Source of the DNA: Blautia sp.
GTDB lineage: Bacteria; Bacillota; Clostridia; Lachnospirales; Lachnospiraceae
DNA length: 51,852 bases
Direction of reading: 5' to 3'
Assembly (NCBI GenBank): GCA_017459635.1
Contig: JAFUCO010000004.1
Coordinates: 1-51,852 of the forward strand
Part shown: one piece after another, positions 1 to 8,667 of the stretch
Layout: each line of letters begins with the position of its first letter
Numbering within the stretch: the stretch's first letter is position 1
Notes under the pieces: model-generated
Told to the model about the DNA's origin: nothing
The model's input: the letters and a program-made list of their open reading frames with translations, nothing else
The model's database searches: none
Made by a program: the position numbers and the translations under genes

Positions 1-16
1 AATATGCCAGTCTCGC

Positions 17-1060
17 TTATCTCTCTGACAGCGATACAAAGTGAGGATCTATGGTTTCTCCATAGTTGCTCATTCTCAGATTCCAGTCATCTTCTGTAAC
101 TTTCTCGGGTTCCTCACCTTCGATTCCATAATCAATAAACCAGGGATTCTCTTCGTCCTTTTCTGCGTCAATTATAAACCTGACCTGGCTTAACGGTTCG
201 GGTTCATTCGGCTGAAGATAGCTGTATGTTATCTCTGAATAAGCCGCGCCGCCTGACGCATTGTTGCAGACATATAAGGTTGAGCCTTCTGTACCCACAA
301 GGTTGTAGCTGCTGCGCTCGCCGCCTGTGAAGATATGGACCGGCTCACCGTTAACCGGCACATACATGTCATAGAAGAAAGGTGCCCCGACTGATCCGAT
401 CACCAGCTCCTTGTATCCGTCCCTATTCACATCGATAAATGCATAGCCTGTCTCATCAAGCGGGTCAGTGTCCTCAAGGTCATAGGTGTATGCGTAAACA
501 TAGGAAAAATCATCCGCTTCCAGTTCGTCCCTGTCCTTACGGTCTGTAAGATCAGCGGCAAGCCTGTCCAGGATCTCATCATATATTCCTGTTGTGTCTA
601 TCTCATCCTGCGGCACGAATACGCCTTCCCCTGCAGGTACTATCGTCAGCGCGATCTGCTCAAAATGCTCCCGCAGCATATTATAGTTCTCCGTGCTGTC
701 CTCGCTCTCCATGTCATACTGAACATCACTCGGATATACAAGAGCTATGTCGAGCTTTGAGCCATCAGAATAATCTATCTCCCCTCCCCTTTCATAGTTT
801 GGGATATCAGCATAATCCGACACATTTTCGAATGTACTGATGCTTCCGACAAATCCGCCGTCGAAGCTCTCATGGGATATCTTTTCGTAGAATGAAATGC
901 TGCTGTCATCTGTCTCAATATCACAGATATCAAGCACTTCCTGCGGTACTGTTACAGATAGCACATCATTTGATACAATGTTTCCTGCGTCCTCCGCAAA
1001 GGCACTGCCTGCTATACACATTACGGCTGAAATCACTATCGCTGCTGTTGATTTTTTCAT
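17..1060 (-). CDS. secreted protein of unknown function
   Basis: This 347-residue protein starts with a lysine-containing signal peptide (MKKSTAAIVIS, hydrophobic core, AFA-ED cleavage-like site near residue 22), so it should be exported. The remainder is acidic and rich in Tyr, Asp and Glu. I recognise no catalytic motif. A middle segment (about residues 200-290) contains phrases such as GYAFIDVNRDGYKELVIGS, which resemble the D-x-N-x-D-G calcium-binding/FG-GAP-like segments of lipoproteins that read 'stored value' fields; this is a resemblance only. The start is supported by a GGAGAAAAAG ribosome binding site about 8 bases upstream. The next gene upstream on the same strand is alanine dehydrogenase, separated by a three-unit GGGGACGG repeat, so a separate transcript is likely. 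The stop lies 17 bases from the window edge, so downstream context is missing. Certain as a gene, unknown in function. Confidence 0.85.
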   Translation of the reverse strand: MKKSTAAIVISAVMCIAGSAFAEDAGNIVSNDVLSVTVPQEVLDICDIETDDSSISFYEKISHESFDGGFVGSISTFENVSDYADIPNYERGGEIDYSDGSKLDIALVYPSDVQYDMESEDSTENYNMLREHFEQIALTIVPAGEGVFVPQDEIDTTGIYDEILDRLAADLTDRKDRDELEADDFSYVYAYTYDLEDTDPLDETGYAFIDVNRDGYKELVIGSVGAPFFYDMYVPVNGEPVHIFTGGERSSYNLVGTEGSTLYVCNNASGGAAYSEITYSYLQPNEPEPLSQVRFIIDAEKDEENPWFIDYGIEGEEPEKVTEDDWNLRMSNYGETIDPHFVSLSER

Positions 1061-1178
1061 ATGCTTTTTCTCCTCTCATCATGGCTTACTGCAAACTTCC
1101 CTGTCATTTTAACATCTTTATAAAGTCTCGCTGTAATCTCAACTTGATACGGAGCGGCATATCTTACAGGCTTTAAAT

Positions 1179-1272
1179 AAGACAGGGGACGGTTCTCTGC
1201 CTTTAATATTATAAAGGCGGAGGACGGTTCCCTGTCTTAATTTTTTAAGACAGAGAACCGTCCCCTGTCTTA
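1179..1272. repeat. GGGGACGG palindromic repeat, three units
   Basis: Three copies of the core GGGGACGG or GGAGGACGG lie in about 94 bases: a plus-oriented unit (1179-1205), a second plus-oriented unit (1213-1239) and an inverted unit (1245-1272). Arms AAGACAG and CTGTCTTA pair with each other. The array abuts the alanine dehydrogenase stop codon and could fold as a 3' hairpin. The same repeat recurs at seven other places in the window. Confidence 0.85.
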
Positions 1273-1275
1273 TTT

Positions 1276-2385
1276 TCAGATCAGTTCAGCAAGTTCAGTA
1301 TAATCATAGCCGTGCGCATCAGCTACATTCTTATTGGTGAGCTTTCCGAGATAGCAGTTGACGCCGATCGCTATCGCGGGATTCTCGCATGCCGCCTCGA
1401 GGCCCTTGTTTGCAATTTCAAGGCCATACTTAAGAGTGGCATTGGTAAGCGCGATGGTACTGGTTCTCGGTACTGCGCCCGGCATGTTGCCTACGCAGTA
1501 ATGAACGACTCCCTCTTCAATGTATACAGGATCATCGTGTGTGGTCACATGGCTGCTCTCGCCGCATCCGCCCTGGTCGATAGCCACGTCTACGAACACC
1601 GCGCCGTTCTTCATCTCGGGCAGATAGCTCTTTTTGAACAGTTTTGGAGTTGAGCCGCCGGGAATCAGAACTGAGCCGATTACCAGGTCTGCGTCCATTA
1701 CCGCTTTTTCGATATTGGAATCTGACGAATACAGCGTCTGGATATGTGCTCCGAACATATTGTCGAGCTCTTCAAGTCTTTTCAGGTTTACATCGAGTAT
1801 GGTTACATTGGCTCCCAGTCCGACAGCGATCTTGCAGGCATTCATGCCGACGGTACCGCCGCCAAGAATAACAACATTTGCCTTTGGTGTGCCGGGAACA
1901 CCTGCCAGGAGGATTCCTTCGCCGCCGAATTTCTTTTCAAGATATTTTGCGCCTTCCTCGATGGAAAGACGTCCTGCGATCTGGGACATCGGGGAGAGGC
2001 ACGGAAGCGACCTGTCGCTTTCCTGTATGGTCTCATAGGCTACGGCTTTTACTTTTCCTGCCAGAAGAGCATCCATCTGAGGCTTATCGGCTGCAAGGTG
2101 AAGATAAGTGTAAATTATCAGCCCCTCATGAAACAGCGGATACTCGCTCTCCAGCGGTTCCTTTACCTTTATCATCATATCGACCAGATGCCATACATCA
2201 GCGGCATTATCGATCAGAGAAGCCCCCGCATCAACATATTCGTTGTCTGTAAAGCCCGAACCGATCCCGGCGCCTTTTTCCATGTACACGTGATGTCCGG
2301 CGGCCACATAGGCCTTTACGTTGTCAGGTGTAAGTCCTACACGGAATTCATTGTTCTTGATTTCTTTTACGCATCCGATCTTCAT
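1276..2385 (-). CDS. ald: alanine dehydrogenase
   Basis: NAD-dependent oxidative deamination of L-alanine to pyruvate and ammonium, or the reverse reaction, in the cytoplasm. The 369-residue length matches the family. The N-terminus MKIGCVKEIKNNEFRVGLTP is the family signature, followed by the KVKEP substrate-site lysines (around residue 74), a YLHLA segment holding the conserved His (around 95), and a Rossmann loop VVILGGGTVGMNA around 168-180. An in-frame ATG ten codons upstream exists, but the family begins at MKIG, so I start there. A good promoter lies upstream (-35 TTGATA, -10 TATTAT, 17-base spacer). The gene appears monocistronic, with a GGGGACGG hairpin array at its 3' end. In an anaerobic fermenter it could serve alanine catabolism or NADH recycling; that role is inference. 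Confidence 0.97.
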   Translation of the reverse strand: MKIGCVKEIKNNEFRVGLTPDNVKAYVAAGHHVYMEKGAGIGSGFTDNEYVDAGASLIDNAADVWHLVDMMIKVKEPLESEYPLFHEGLIIYTYLHLAADKPQMDALLAGKVKAVAYETIQESDRSLPCLSPMSQIAGRLSIEEGAKYLEKKFGGEGILLAGVPGTPKANVVILGGGTVGMNACKIAVGLGANVTILDVNLKRLEELDNMFGAHIQTLYSSDSNIEKAVMDADLVIGSVLIPGGSTPKLFKKSYLPEMKNGAVFVDVAIDQGGCGESSHVTTHDDPVYIEEGVVHYCVGNMPGAVPRTSTIALTNATLKYGLEIANKGLEAACENPAIAIGVNCYLGKLTNKNVADAHGYDYTELAELI

Positions 2386-2513
2386 TGATTTAAATCCTGC
2401 CTTTCTTAAATGCATTTCATGCTGCTCACAGCATGTGGTGAAGCAATACCATAACCCTTCTCTTCCGGTTTCACAGATGCACTGCAGCCCGGAGTATGCT
2501 GTCAGTACAACAT

Positions 2514-2542
2514 ATAATAATGCAGAAACGCATATTTATCAA
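2514..2542 (-). promoter_or_regulatory. sigma-A-type promoter of ald
   Basis: On the minus strand a -35 box TTGATA (2537-2542) and a -10 box TATTAT (2514-2519) are separated by 17 bases, about 130 bases upstream of the ald start. Called from the sequence pattern only. Confidence 0.6.
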
Positions 2543-2573
2543 CAGAAAACTTTCCTTCCGGGCCGTATTACTG

Positions 2574-3977
2574 TTACTCTTTTGCCAGTACATCCCTGAC
2601 GATCCAGTTCCCATACAGGTCCATGATCCCTGAATAGACTCCTCTTCTGGCATACCATGTTCCGTTTACAAAAGCAGATATATACTGGTTTTCGTTATTA
2701 TACACAGGGTTCCCGTCATTATCGTAGATCGTCCTGCCCGCCTGCCAGTAATACTTTCCTTCCTCCACTTTATCATTCATGGCGATTCCGCTGCTTCCAA
2801 GCGAAACACATTGTGTCGGATATTCATTATATCTGGCAAAAATGCTTCCGTCCCTGACTTTATATACATCTGTGCCTTCATTGAATTCAAATACACAATA
2901 GGCAGACGAGATGCCGAGCGGTTTCCCGTGTCCCTGAATGGTGATGAGTTCTCCATCCTTCAATATTAAAAACGCGTCGTCCTTACATGCATAAGGGATA
3001 TAGTCATGTTTATCAACATCCAGCACAAAGCCTTCACATATATTTCCTGCCAGCTCCGGATAGGCAATGCCGCTGAAATATCCTCCTGCGGATCTGTTTT
3101 TCAGATATTCACCGTTGACCTCGCCGACAAGCTGCAGCTTTTCGGGTACAAACACATCATACCCGGATGTTCCGGTTCTGTATACTGCGGAAACAGAATT
3201 GTAAAGGTTTATCATTTCATCATAAAAAACAGCATCGTATTCCTGCTCCGGCCTTATTGGGGATATAGTGCCTTCCAGATCGTCCATAAGCACAAGGCCT
3301 TCACGGGTCACAACGGCTCCATATTTAATTGAACTGCCAGAATAGGGAATGAAAGCAAAAAATTCCCCGAAAGCGTACATCGACATGTTATCGTCCTGAA
3401 CCCATTTCAGAAGCTCGGGATTAGTTTCGATATAAGCTGTCTTCTCCTCGGGTTTCACCCAGACGTAAAATTCAGAATCAGAAATCTGAATTCTTATAAA
3501 ATAATCCTTTCCGGTCTCGTATACATCAGCATACAAATAATTCTCCAGACTGTCTGATATTTCGCCGGGAAGGGAGATGTCCCCGATGATCTCTGCATTT
3601 TCGTTATAAAACGTAACGTCTCTTCTCTGTTTATCAAGAATAAGATAAACTTTTGAACTGATCTTTCTTGCAATCTGACCCGGCCCGGTTTCTGCTATGA
3701 CCTTAAGGTTCCCGGCGTGTATAAATTTTGGCATCGGGTCATCCGTGAGCATGACAGTATCCTTGCCGATAAGCTTCGCACGGATTCCCCAGCCGCTCCC
3801 GGGAAGACGTCCTATACGGTTGCCGGCCTCATCATAGACATAGTAGGAGATCGTTTCGTGCCCGGTTATGGGTAAAAGCAGAGCCTTGTTCTCATATCCA
3901 AATGATTCTCCTGAAGCAAAGGATGCACATAAGAGGATCCCGGACAGTATCAGAATCGCCGTTAGTTTCCTGATCAT
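2574..3977 (-). CDS. secreted WG-repeat-like protein
   Basis: A 467-residue exported protein. From MIRKL the signal peptide is clear (hydrophobic core TAILILSGILLCASFA, SG-ES junction). Choosing this ATG removes an overlap with the upstream gene and leaves 4 bases between its stop and this start, so the two genes are almost certainly cotranscribed. Recurrent phrases, such as YDEAGNRIGRL near the N-terminus, YDNDGNPVYNN, and GIMDLYGNWIVRD at the C-terminus, resemble WG (KWG) beta-propeller repeats, here strongly degenerated. No catalytic residues are recognisable. Being paired with a PstS-like binding protein suggests an extracytoplasmic ligand-sensing or scaffold role. That is inference, and the propeller assignment is moderate. 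Confidence 0.8.
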   Translation of the reverse strand: MIRKLTAILILSGILLCASFASGESFGYENKALLLPITGHETISYYVYDEAGNRIGRLPGSGWGIRAKLIGKDTVMLTDDPMPKFIHAGNLKVIAETGPGQIARKISSKVYLILDKQRRDVTFYNENAEIIGDISLPGEISDSLENYLYADVYETGKDYFIRIQISDSEFYVWVKPEEKTAYIETNPELLKWVQDDNMSMYAFGEFFAFIPYSGSSIKYGAVVTREGLVLMDDLEGTISPIRPEQEYDAVFYDEMINLYNSVSAVYRTGTSGYDVFVPEKLQLVGEVNGEYLKNRSAGGYFSGIAYPELAGNICEGFVLDVDKHDYIPYACKDDAFLILKDGELITIQGHGKPLGISSAYCVFEFNEGTDVYKVRDGSIFARYNEYPTQCVSLGSSGIAMNDKVEEGKYYWQAGRTIYDNDGNPVYNNENQYISAFVNGTWYARRGVYSGIMDLYGNWIVRDVLAKE

Positions 3978-3981
3978 CTTT

Positions 3982-4875
3982 CTATTTCGCCCGAACATAG
4001 CCGCATTCCTCCACAAAGCCCTGTCCCTCATCTGTCAGCAGCCAGTCACGTATTTCCAGCGCTTTTTCAGAGGACTGTTCATTAGTCACCACAAAGAAAG
4101 GATTTACAAGAGGATACTCACCGGAGGATATAGTCTCATTTGAGGGCGAAATACCTTCAACGCTGATGAGCCTGACACCCGGTATGTTATGCATGCTGGA
4201 TGCATAATAGTATACCGAATAGCCGAGAGCGTTGCTGTCATTTTCGTATTCCTTCAGTTCATCTATCATTCCTTCCATGGATGGAATGACATCGATCTGT
4301 CCCTCAACAAGCTCGGCGTCCCCGAGTATCAGCTTACGCATAAGCGTCTGGCTCCCGCTGGTCTCCGGGCGGAGGAAGGCCTTTATTTCGGCATCGTTTC
4401 CGCCAACCTCGCTCCAGTTGGTTATTTTGCCCGTGTATATGTCATATACCTGATCTATAGTAAGACTCTGAACGGGATTGTTTTCATTAACCAGAAAAAC
4501 CAGGGCGTCCTTCCCAAGCTCACGTATGTCAAGAGGGTCATACTTTTTAAGCTGTTCTTTTGTCTCTTCAGCCGCTTCATATACAAGAAGAATATCCCTG
4601 TTTCCTTCAGCAAGTTGCAGATAGCAGGGATTAGTATTTGTAAAATCCTCAAGCACTGCCTCGGCCTGTATATCCGTACATCCGGTAACCATTTTTGCAA
4701 GTGTTTCTATCATGGGAACACAGGCAAGCGAACCATCGATGCGGGGGAACTCCTCATACGACATCTGTGGTATCCCCGCTGCCGCGCTGCCTTCACCGTC
4801 CGCAAAAGAAACCGCCGGCAGACAAACCAGCGCTGCGGCTGCAAGAAATATAGTTTTAAGCATTTTGTGATTCAT
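3982..4875 (-). CDS. orphan PstS-like periplasmic-type binding protein
   Basis: A 297-residue exported solute-binding protein of the PBP-like-2 (phosphate/PstS-like) superfamily. It has a signal peptide (MLKTIFLAAAALVCLPAVSFA). Segments typical of the family are visible: the IDGSLACVP ligand loop (about residue 46), DALVFLVNENNPVQSLT, a YTGKITNWSEVGG strand-turn (about 150) and RPETSGSQTLMRKLI (about 170), the usual R-x-x-S-G-T anion-binding loop in altered form. The start has GGGAGGTG nearby and a promoter upstream. No pstC, pstA, pstB or phoU neighbour is present; its partner is the WG-like secreted protein 4 bases downstream. It may therefore bind an anion or other ligand for sensing rather than transport. 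The ligand is unknown, since the GSST-type phosphate loop is not exact. Confidence 0.88.
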   Translation of the reverse strand: MNHKMLKTIFLAAAALVCLPAVSFADGEGSAAAGIPQMSYEEFPRIDGSLACVPMIETLAKMVTGCTDIQAEAVLEDFTNTNPCYLQLAEGNRDILLVYEAAEETKEQLKKYDPLDIRELGKDALVFLVNENNPVQSLTIDQVYDIYTGKITNWSEVGGNDAEIKAFLRPETSGSQTLMRKLILGDAELVEGQIDVIPSMEGMIDELKEYENDSNALGYSVYYYASSMHNIPGVRLISVEGISPSNETISSGEYPLVNPFFVVTNEQSSEKALEIRDWLLTDEGQGFVEECGYVRAK

Positions 4876-4951
4876 AAATACACCTCCCTCTCAAGGCCTG
4901 ATAATCAGGTGATTACATAAGCAGCAAAAAACTCTTTGGCATCATGATTTA

Positions 4952-4980
4952 AGTATAACGCCTGACGGAGCTATTGGCAA
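4952..4980 (-). promoter_or_regulatory. promoter of the PstS-like/WG operon
   Basis: Minus-strand -35 TTGCCA (4975-4980) and -10 TATACT (4952-4957) with a 17-base spacer, about 75 bases upstream of the PstS-like start. Pattern match only. Confidence 0.6.
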
Positions 4981-4981
4981 G

Positions 4982-5032
4982 ATAAGACAGGGGACGGTTC
5001 TCTGTCTTATCGAGAACCGTCCCCTGTCTTAT
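4982..5032. repeat. GGGGACGG palindromic repeat pair
   Basis: Two inverted GGGGACGG units form a near-perfect palindrome (ATAAGACAGGGGACGGTTCT arm and its complement). It ends 8 bases from the alpha/beta hydrolase stop codon and could act as a 3' hairpin for that gene. Confidence 0.85.
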
Positions 5033-5039
5033 TTTGCTG

Positions 5040-6014
5040 TCAGATATATTTCCGGCAGAATTCTTCAAAGTGTTTTTCGTATTCTTCGGGGGCCACTGTG
5101 TATGAGCACACATGTGCGGCTCCTTCTACCAGGAACTGTTCCTTTGGTGATGTGCATTCTTCGTAGAGGTGCTGTCCCATGCTGCATGGAACAAAATCAT
5201 CCCCTGTTCCGTGTATGAAAAGTATCGGTATGAGCGCATGTTTTACCGAATCTATCGGTGATGCTTCATACAGTTTAAAACCGTCGGCTGCTGTAGTCAG
5301 GATGCTCATGCAGCTGACCATCAGCTTCCGGAGCCAGTCGGCCTTGATGCTTGATGAGAAAACGTAATCTGCTTCATTTGCGAAATTGTCATAAGGACAG
5401 TCAGCGACGCAGCACTTTACATTTGCGGGCAGTGTACTTGCTCCGGACATCATGAGCACCGTGGCTCCTCCCATGGAAAGCCCATGAATCACTATCTGCA
5501 CATCGTCGCCATAGATGTCGATGATCTTACGTGCCCAGCGGATGCCGTCCTGATGCTCCTTTACGCCGAACGTTATGTATTTACCGTCAGAGAATTCATG
5601 CGCACGCTGTGATATGATCAGGAAATCATAGCCCTGCCGTTCATACATATTAACAAAACGCGCCATGTCATTCACACCGCTGGCATGAAAGCCATGGAAT
5701 GCAATGACCACTTTTTTATTGTAATCCTTTACATGATACAGCCTGCCGCGCAGAGTAATCCCATCCGAAGATACGATCTCCAGTTTATCCATCGGAAGGC
5801 TGTTAAGCTTCGGCAGCGCTTCTCTCTTCTGCTTATGGTAATGCCGGTAGTGCTCTGCTGTTTTGGGATCAGTCTCCTCGTTGGGATCAGGATCCTTGCG
5901 CAGGAAGGTATCACGGAAGATTTTGATCATGAACGCAGCAAAAACCCCGCAGACAGCAGCAACCGCCGAAAATGTGATTAGCAAAATGCGGCGCAGCCTT
6001 TTTATTTTATCCAT
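5040..6014 (-). CDS. membrane-anchored alpha/beta hydrolase
   Basis: A 324-residue protein with an N-terminal hydrophobic anchor (about residues 9-30, LLITFSAVAAVCGVFAAFMI) and then an alpha/beta-hydrolase fold. The nucleophile elbow is GLSMGG (Ser about residue 185). The acid is probably the Asp in HGTGDDFVP (about 271) and the base the His in GAAHVCSY (about 300). The oxyanion segment VIAFHGFHASG (about 103) is also visible. This is the BAAT/YqkD-like subfamily often found in Clostridia; the substrate is unknown. The start follows a GGGGAG site. It has its own promoter (TTGCGC, GATAAT) and a GGGGACGG hairpin immediately after the stop, so it is likely monocistronic. Fold assignment is firm; specific ester or peptide substrate is not. 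Confidence 0.92.
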   Translation of the reverse strand: MDKIKRLRRILLITFSAVAAVCGVFAAFMIKIFRDTFLRKDPDPNEETDPKTAEHYRHYHKQKREALPKLNSLPMDKLEIVSSDGITLRGRLYHVKDYNKKVVIAFHGFHASGVNDMARFVNMYERQGYDFLIISQRAHEFSDGKYITFGVKEHQDGIRWARKIIDIYGDDVQIVIHGLSMGGATVLMMSGASTLPANVKCCVADCPYDNFANEADYVFSSSIKADWLRKLMVSCMSILTTAADGFKLYEASPIDSVKHALIPILFIHGTGDDFVPCSMGQHLYEECTSPKEQFLVEGAAHVCSYTVAPEEYEKHFEEFCRKYI

Positions 6015-6045
6015 ATACGACTCCCCTTTCCAAATATCTGTTTAT

Positions 6046-6074
6046 ATTATCCATTAAAAACAATAAATGCGCAA
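6046..6074 (-). promoter_or_regulatory. probable promoter of the alpha/beta hydrolase
   Basis: Minus-strand -35 TTGCGC (6069-6074) and -10 GATAAT (6046-6051) separated by 17 bases, about 30 bases before the start codon. The -35 box sits 9 bases from the end of a mobile inverted-repeat element, so the element lies directly upstream of the promoter. Confidence 0.5.
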
Positions 6075-6083
6075 GGACTTTTT

Positions 6084-6275
6084 GTTACTATTCACGGCCG
6101 TAAGGAAATATACTCTGCTCTGCCATGCTTGCATGAGCAGAGCAGAGTATATTTCCTTACAGGGTCTGAGCCCTTCATGAGGAATCTTTTACGTGAAACG
6201 GCGATGAAGCCCGTAAGGGCGAGATTCCGAATGGAGGGCTCAGACCCAGCCGCTTGCGGCTGGGCCGTGAATAAC
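6084..6275. mobile_element. cloverleaf-like MITE, copy 1
   Basis: About 192 bases bounded by the inverted termini ATTCACGGCC and GGCCGTGAAT. Inside are three arms: a 24-bp hairpin (GTAAGGAAATATACTC... and complement, 6100-6160), a branched GGGTCTGAGCCCT arm (about 6162-6246) and a short AGCCGC-TTGC-GGCT hairpin (about 6248-6261). A second full copy, inverted, is at 26589-26782. No transposase is encoded and no clear target duplication is seen for this copy; its right end lacks two bases of the terminus seen in copy 2. Confidence 0.8.
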
Positions 6276-6288
6276 TAAAGGATGGATA

Positions 6289-6327
6289 GGGGCTGTGAAA
6301 AAAGTCACTTACTTTTTTCACAGCCCC
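6289..6327 (-). terminator. 17-bp perfect hairpin after the Pro/Thr-linker protein gene
   Basis: GGGGCTGTGAAAAAAGT pairs perfectly with its complement across a 5-base loop, 13 bases after the stop codon at 6340. It has no T-run outside the stem, but the A6/T6 block inside the stem would give a U-run in the RNA. The stem sequence is almost the same as the 20-bp terminus of the element at 16848-17055, so it may be a solo relic of that element now used as a 3' hairpin. Confidence 0.55.
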
Positions 6328-6339
6328 TGTATTCGTGCC

Positions 6340-8316
6340 TTACTCCTGCTCGACTGTTATATCTTCTATATCTTCGGAAACTTCATCCGTATCTGTGTCT
6401 ATCGGAAGCGGCACTTCTTCGTAAAATCCATCATCATCCGGGACTTCATCATCCGGTACATCATCATAATCATCATCCGGCACATCATCTTCATCTGTGC
6501 TGCCGCCTTCTATCGTAACATCGCCAGTCGGAGGTGCTTCTCCCGTCACAGCGCTGCCATCTTCACCCATCCAGACGTAATCACCCATGTAGGTGTATGC
6601 GACATAACGGAAATCTCTCCAGACTCCGTCGGTGAACTCACGCAGTGTGGTCTGCAGGCCTGTATCCCATGTCACATCCACAGCATTTCCTGTACGGCGG
6701 AGTTCATACGGATAAGCGAACAGATAGTAAGGAGCTCCGGTTGAATCATACCAGATATACCCTTTCTCGACACCGTCACCCTGTACATACGGCCTCTGCT
6801 CCGCATCATACCAGACAGTGTTTGTATACTCGAATATAGCTATGCCGTCAGAAGAATGATCCGCATATACTGTTGCTTCCCAGCCGGTACGTTCGCCGCG
6901 CGGGTCGGACGGGGTCGGGGTCGGCTCCGGAGTCGGAGTCGGGGTCGGTTCTGCCGGTATCGGTTCAACCGGGTCTGTGCCATATCTGAGTACCTGCACG
7001 CTCTGGATGGCAAGCCTGACCGGATCCAGATCCTCTTTCTGCTTTACTCCGCCTGTTGCTATATAGACATCCTCCGGCGTGGAATAATATGCCTGATAAG
7101 CAGCCACATAGCTCTTGTCAGCGATCAGAACAGGAGCAAACTGCTCACCGTTCACAAGGTGTGAAAGCTCCATACGGCTTGTCCCGTTGGAGAATGCCGC
7201 AAGATGTTTTTCATCCTCGACCGCTTTCCAGGAAAAATCGGGAAGCTCGATAGAGAGAACTCCGTTGCCGGTGATAAATGTCCTTGGGCCATCGTACAGG
7301 TAGGATTCCATCTCAAGGATATCCACATCCATAAATTCACCTGTCAGGGTTCCGGTTTCCTCAGAAGGAGCTGCTTCTCCGCCCTCTTCTCCTTCGGTAT
7401 CCTCAGACCAGTTGACATTCTTTTCTGTATGGATACCTGCTATATACAGACGTCCTTTCTGGTCAGATGAAGCATTCTTATCCCTGCAGAACAGCAGATA
7501 GTTTTCTCCCTCGGTTTCATCTGTTCCAAGAAGGACTACAGGATCAAGGGCAGCGCCATTGTAGCTTTCTGATGCAAGCCTGAATGCCTCCGCCGCCTTT
7601 TCCGGCAGAACTGCCTTCTGCTCAGCAGGCGCAGCCGCATCGCCGCCTGATGTTTCCCCGCCGCCATCCCCGGCAGATGATCTTTCGGGCACTGTCCATG
7701 CCCCGGCAAAAGAATAAGCTCCGTCATTATCAGACGCATCAGTCCCCTTGGGCATTACTCTCAGATCGTTGAGCCTCAGATCCCTGACAGATGTGAGTTT
7801 TGCATTGCCCTCCAGATCCTCATATACAACTGCTATGAACCATACTGGCTTATAGTCCGTGATCGGGACCATCCTGCACAGATAGGCGTAATTGATCCCG
7901 GCTACAAGCTGGGTGCCAAGAAGGGTTACCGGCTGATATATTTCACCATAAAGCCCTGAGCTGGCATTAATGAACCTCTGACGGTCCTCTTCTGAAAGGT
8001 CATCTGCAACCTCCCCGGAATAAACCTCCCAGTTTACGTCAATATGCTTTTTTTCTTTCGTTTCTTCCGAAGTGTCCTCTGTCTCTTCAGGAACATATTC
8101 CGACTCGTCAGGCATGTACTCTGCCTCATCAGGAATGTAATATTCCCCTTCATCCGGTTCATATTCCACTGAACCGTCTCCCCCGTCGTAATAGTATTCC
8201 TCCGTTACCACCGGCTCAAATCCCGTGTCCTCTGCATATACCGGTAATGTGCCGGCAAGGACCGAAGCAGAAAGGGCCAATGTAAATAAGGTCACGGCCG
8301 TTTTTCTTTTCTTCAT
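6340..8316 (-). CDS. secreted multidomain protein with Pro/Thr linker
   Basis: A 658-residue exported protein of unknown function. The signal peptide starts at MKKRKTAVTLFTLALSASVLA and ends near VYAED. Residues about 30-90 are an acidic, Tyr/Glu/Pro-rich stretch with repeated PDE(A/S)EY units. Two similar beta-rich segments follow, each containing an 'Y-x-P-V-x-L-L-G-T' phrase (YQPVTLLGTQ and LDPVVLLGTDE), so the region looks internally duplicated. A linker of alternating Pro and Thr (PTPTPTPEPTPTP) near residue 470 separates a C-terminal beta-rich domain and a very acidic tail (D/E about half). I chose the ATG at MKKRK because it gives a typical signal peptide and has GAGGGG upstream. The architecture suggests a wall-associated or secreted protein. 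It is transcribed divergently from the glycosyltransferase operon. Confidence 0.82.
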   Translation of the reverse strand: MKKRKTAVTLFTLALSASVLAGTLPVYAEDTGFEPVVTEEYYYDGGDGSVEYEPDEGEYYIPDEAEYMPDESEYVPEETEDTSEETKEKKHIDVNWEVYSGEVADDLSEEDRQRFINASSGLYGEIYQPVTLLGTQLVAGINYAYLCRMVPITDYKPVWFIAVVYEDLEGNAKLTSVRDLRLNDLRVMPKGTDASDNDGAYSFAGAWTVPERSSAGDGGGETSGGDAAAPAEQKAVLPEKAAEAFRLASESYNGAALDPVVLLGTDETEGENYLLFCRDKNASSDQKGRLYIAGIHTEKNVNWSEDTEGEEGGEAAPSEETGTLTGEFMDVDILEMESYLYDGPRTFITGNGVLSIELPDFSWKAVEDEKHLAAFSNGTSRMELSHLVNGEQFAPVLIADKSYVAAYQAYYSTPEDVYIATGGVKQKEDLDPVRLAIQSVQVLRYGTDPVEPIPAEPTPTPTPEPTPTPSDPRGERTGWEATVYADHSSDGIAIFEYTNTVWYDAEQRPYVQGDGVEKGYIWYDSTGAPYYLFAYPYELRRTGNAVDVTWDTGLQTTLREFTDGVWRDFRYVAYTYMGDYVWMGEDGSAVTGEAPPTGDVTIEGGSTDEDDVPDDDYDDVPDDEVPDDDGFYEEVPLPIDTDTDEVSEDIEDITVEQE

Positions 8317-8371
8317 AGTTTCATCCCCTCCATTTAAATACTGGAATGCACTCATTCCATATTACTGGTTC

Positions 8372-8400
8372 ATTATACATGACATTTTATTTTACCGCAA
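8372..8400 (-). promoter_or_regulatory. promoter of the Pro/Thr-linker protein gene
   Basis: Minus-strand -35 TTGCGG (8395-8400), 17-base spacer, -10 TATAAT (8372-8377), about 56 bases upstream of the start. Confidence 0.65.
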
Positions 8401-8421
8401 GAGAAAGGCAGTTTTGTAAGG

Positions 8422-8450
8422 TTGATTTTCGCCTGTTTTTGAGATACACT
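8422..8450 (+). promoter_or_regulatory. promoter of the glycosyltransferase/YfhO/phosphatase operon
   Basis: Plus-strand -35 TTGATT (8422-8427), 17-base spacer, -10 TACACT (8445-8450). The following 200-base leader up to the start at 8668 contains GC-rich inverted segments (GCCCGGCAGGCCGG near 8516 and GCGCCGGCTCCGGGC near 8544) that could form a leader structure. No known riboswitch motif was recognised in the 351-base intergenic region (8317-8667), which otherwise holds only this promoter and the divergent one. Confidence 0.55.
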
Positions 8451-8667
8451 TATGTTAATCAGAAACCGTGCCGGACAGTTACGGTTTATTCCTTAACTCT
8501 TAAAGCCTGTGCAGCCCGGCAGGCCGGACCTTTAGAAGGCTGCGCGCCGGCTCCGGGCAGCAGTTTCTTCTGTGCAGCGCCTGCTGCTCTGACATTTACC
8601 AGCAAATGCAATAAGACCCTGTCAGCTCCAGGAACTGACAATTACCCGAAAAATAAGGAGAAGTCCC

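Noticed and set aside
592-1176. Plus-strand frames antisense to the first secreted protein
   Set aside because: They lie opposite a gene with a clear signal peptide and ribosome site and have no recognisable features.
3982-4031. Overlap of the WG-like gene with the PstS-like gene through a longer start
   Set aside because: The ATG at 3977 gives a normal signal peptide and no overlap, so the longer start is not used.
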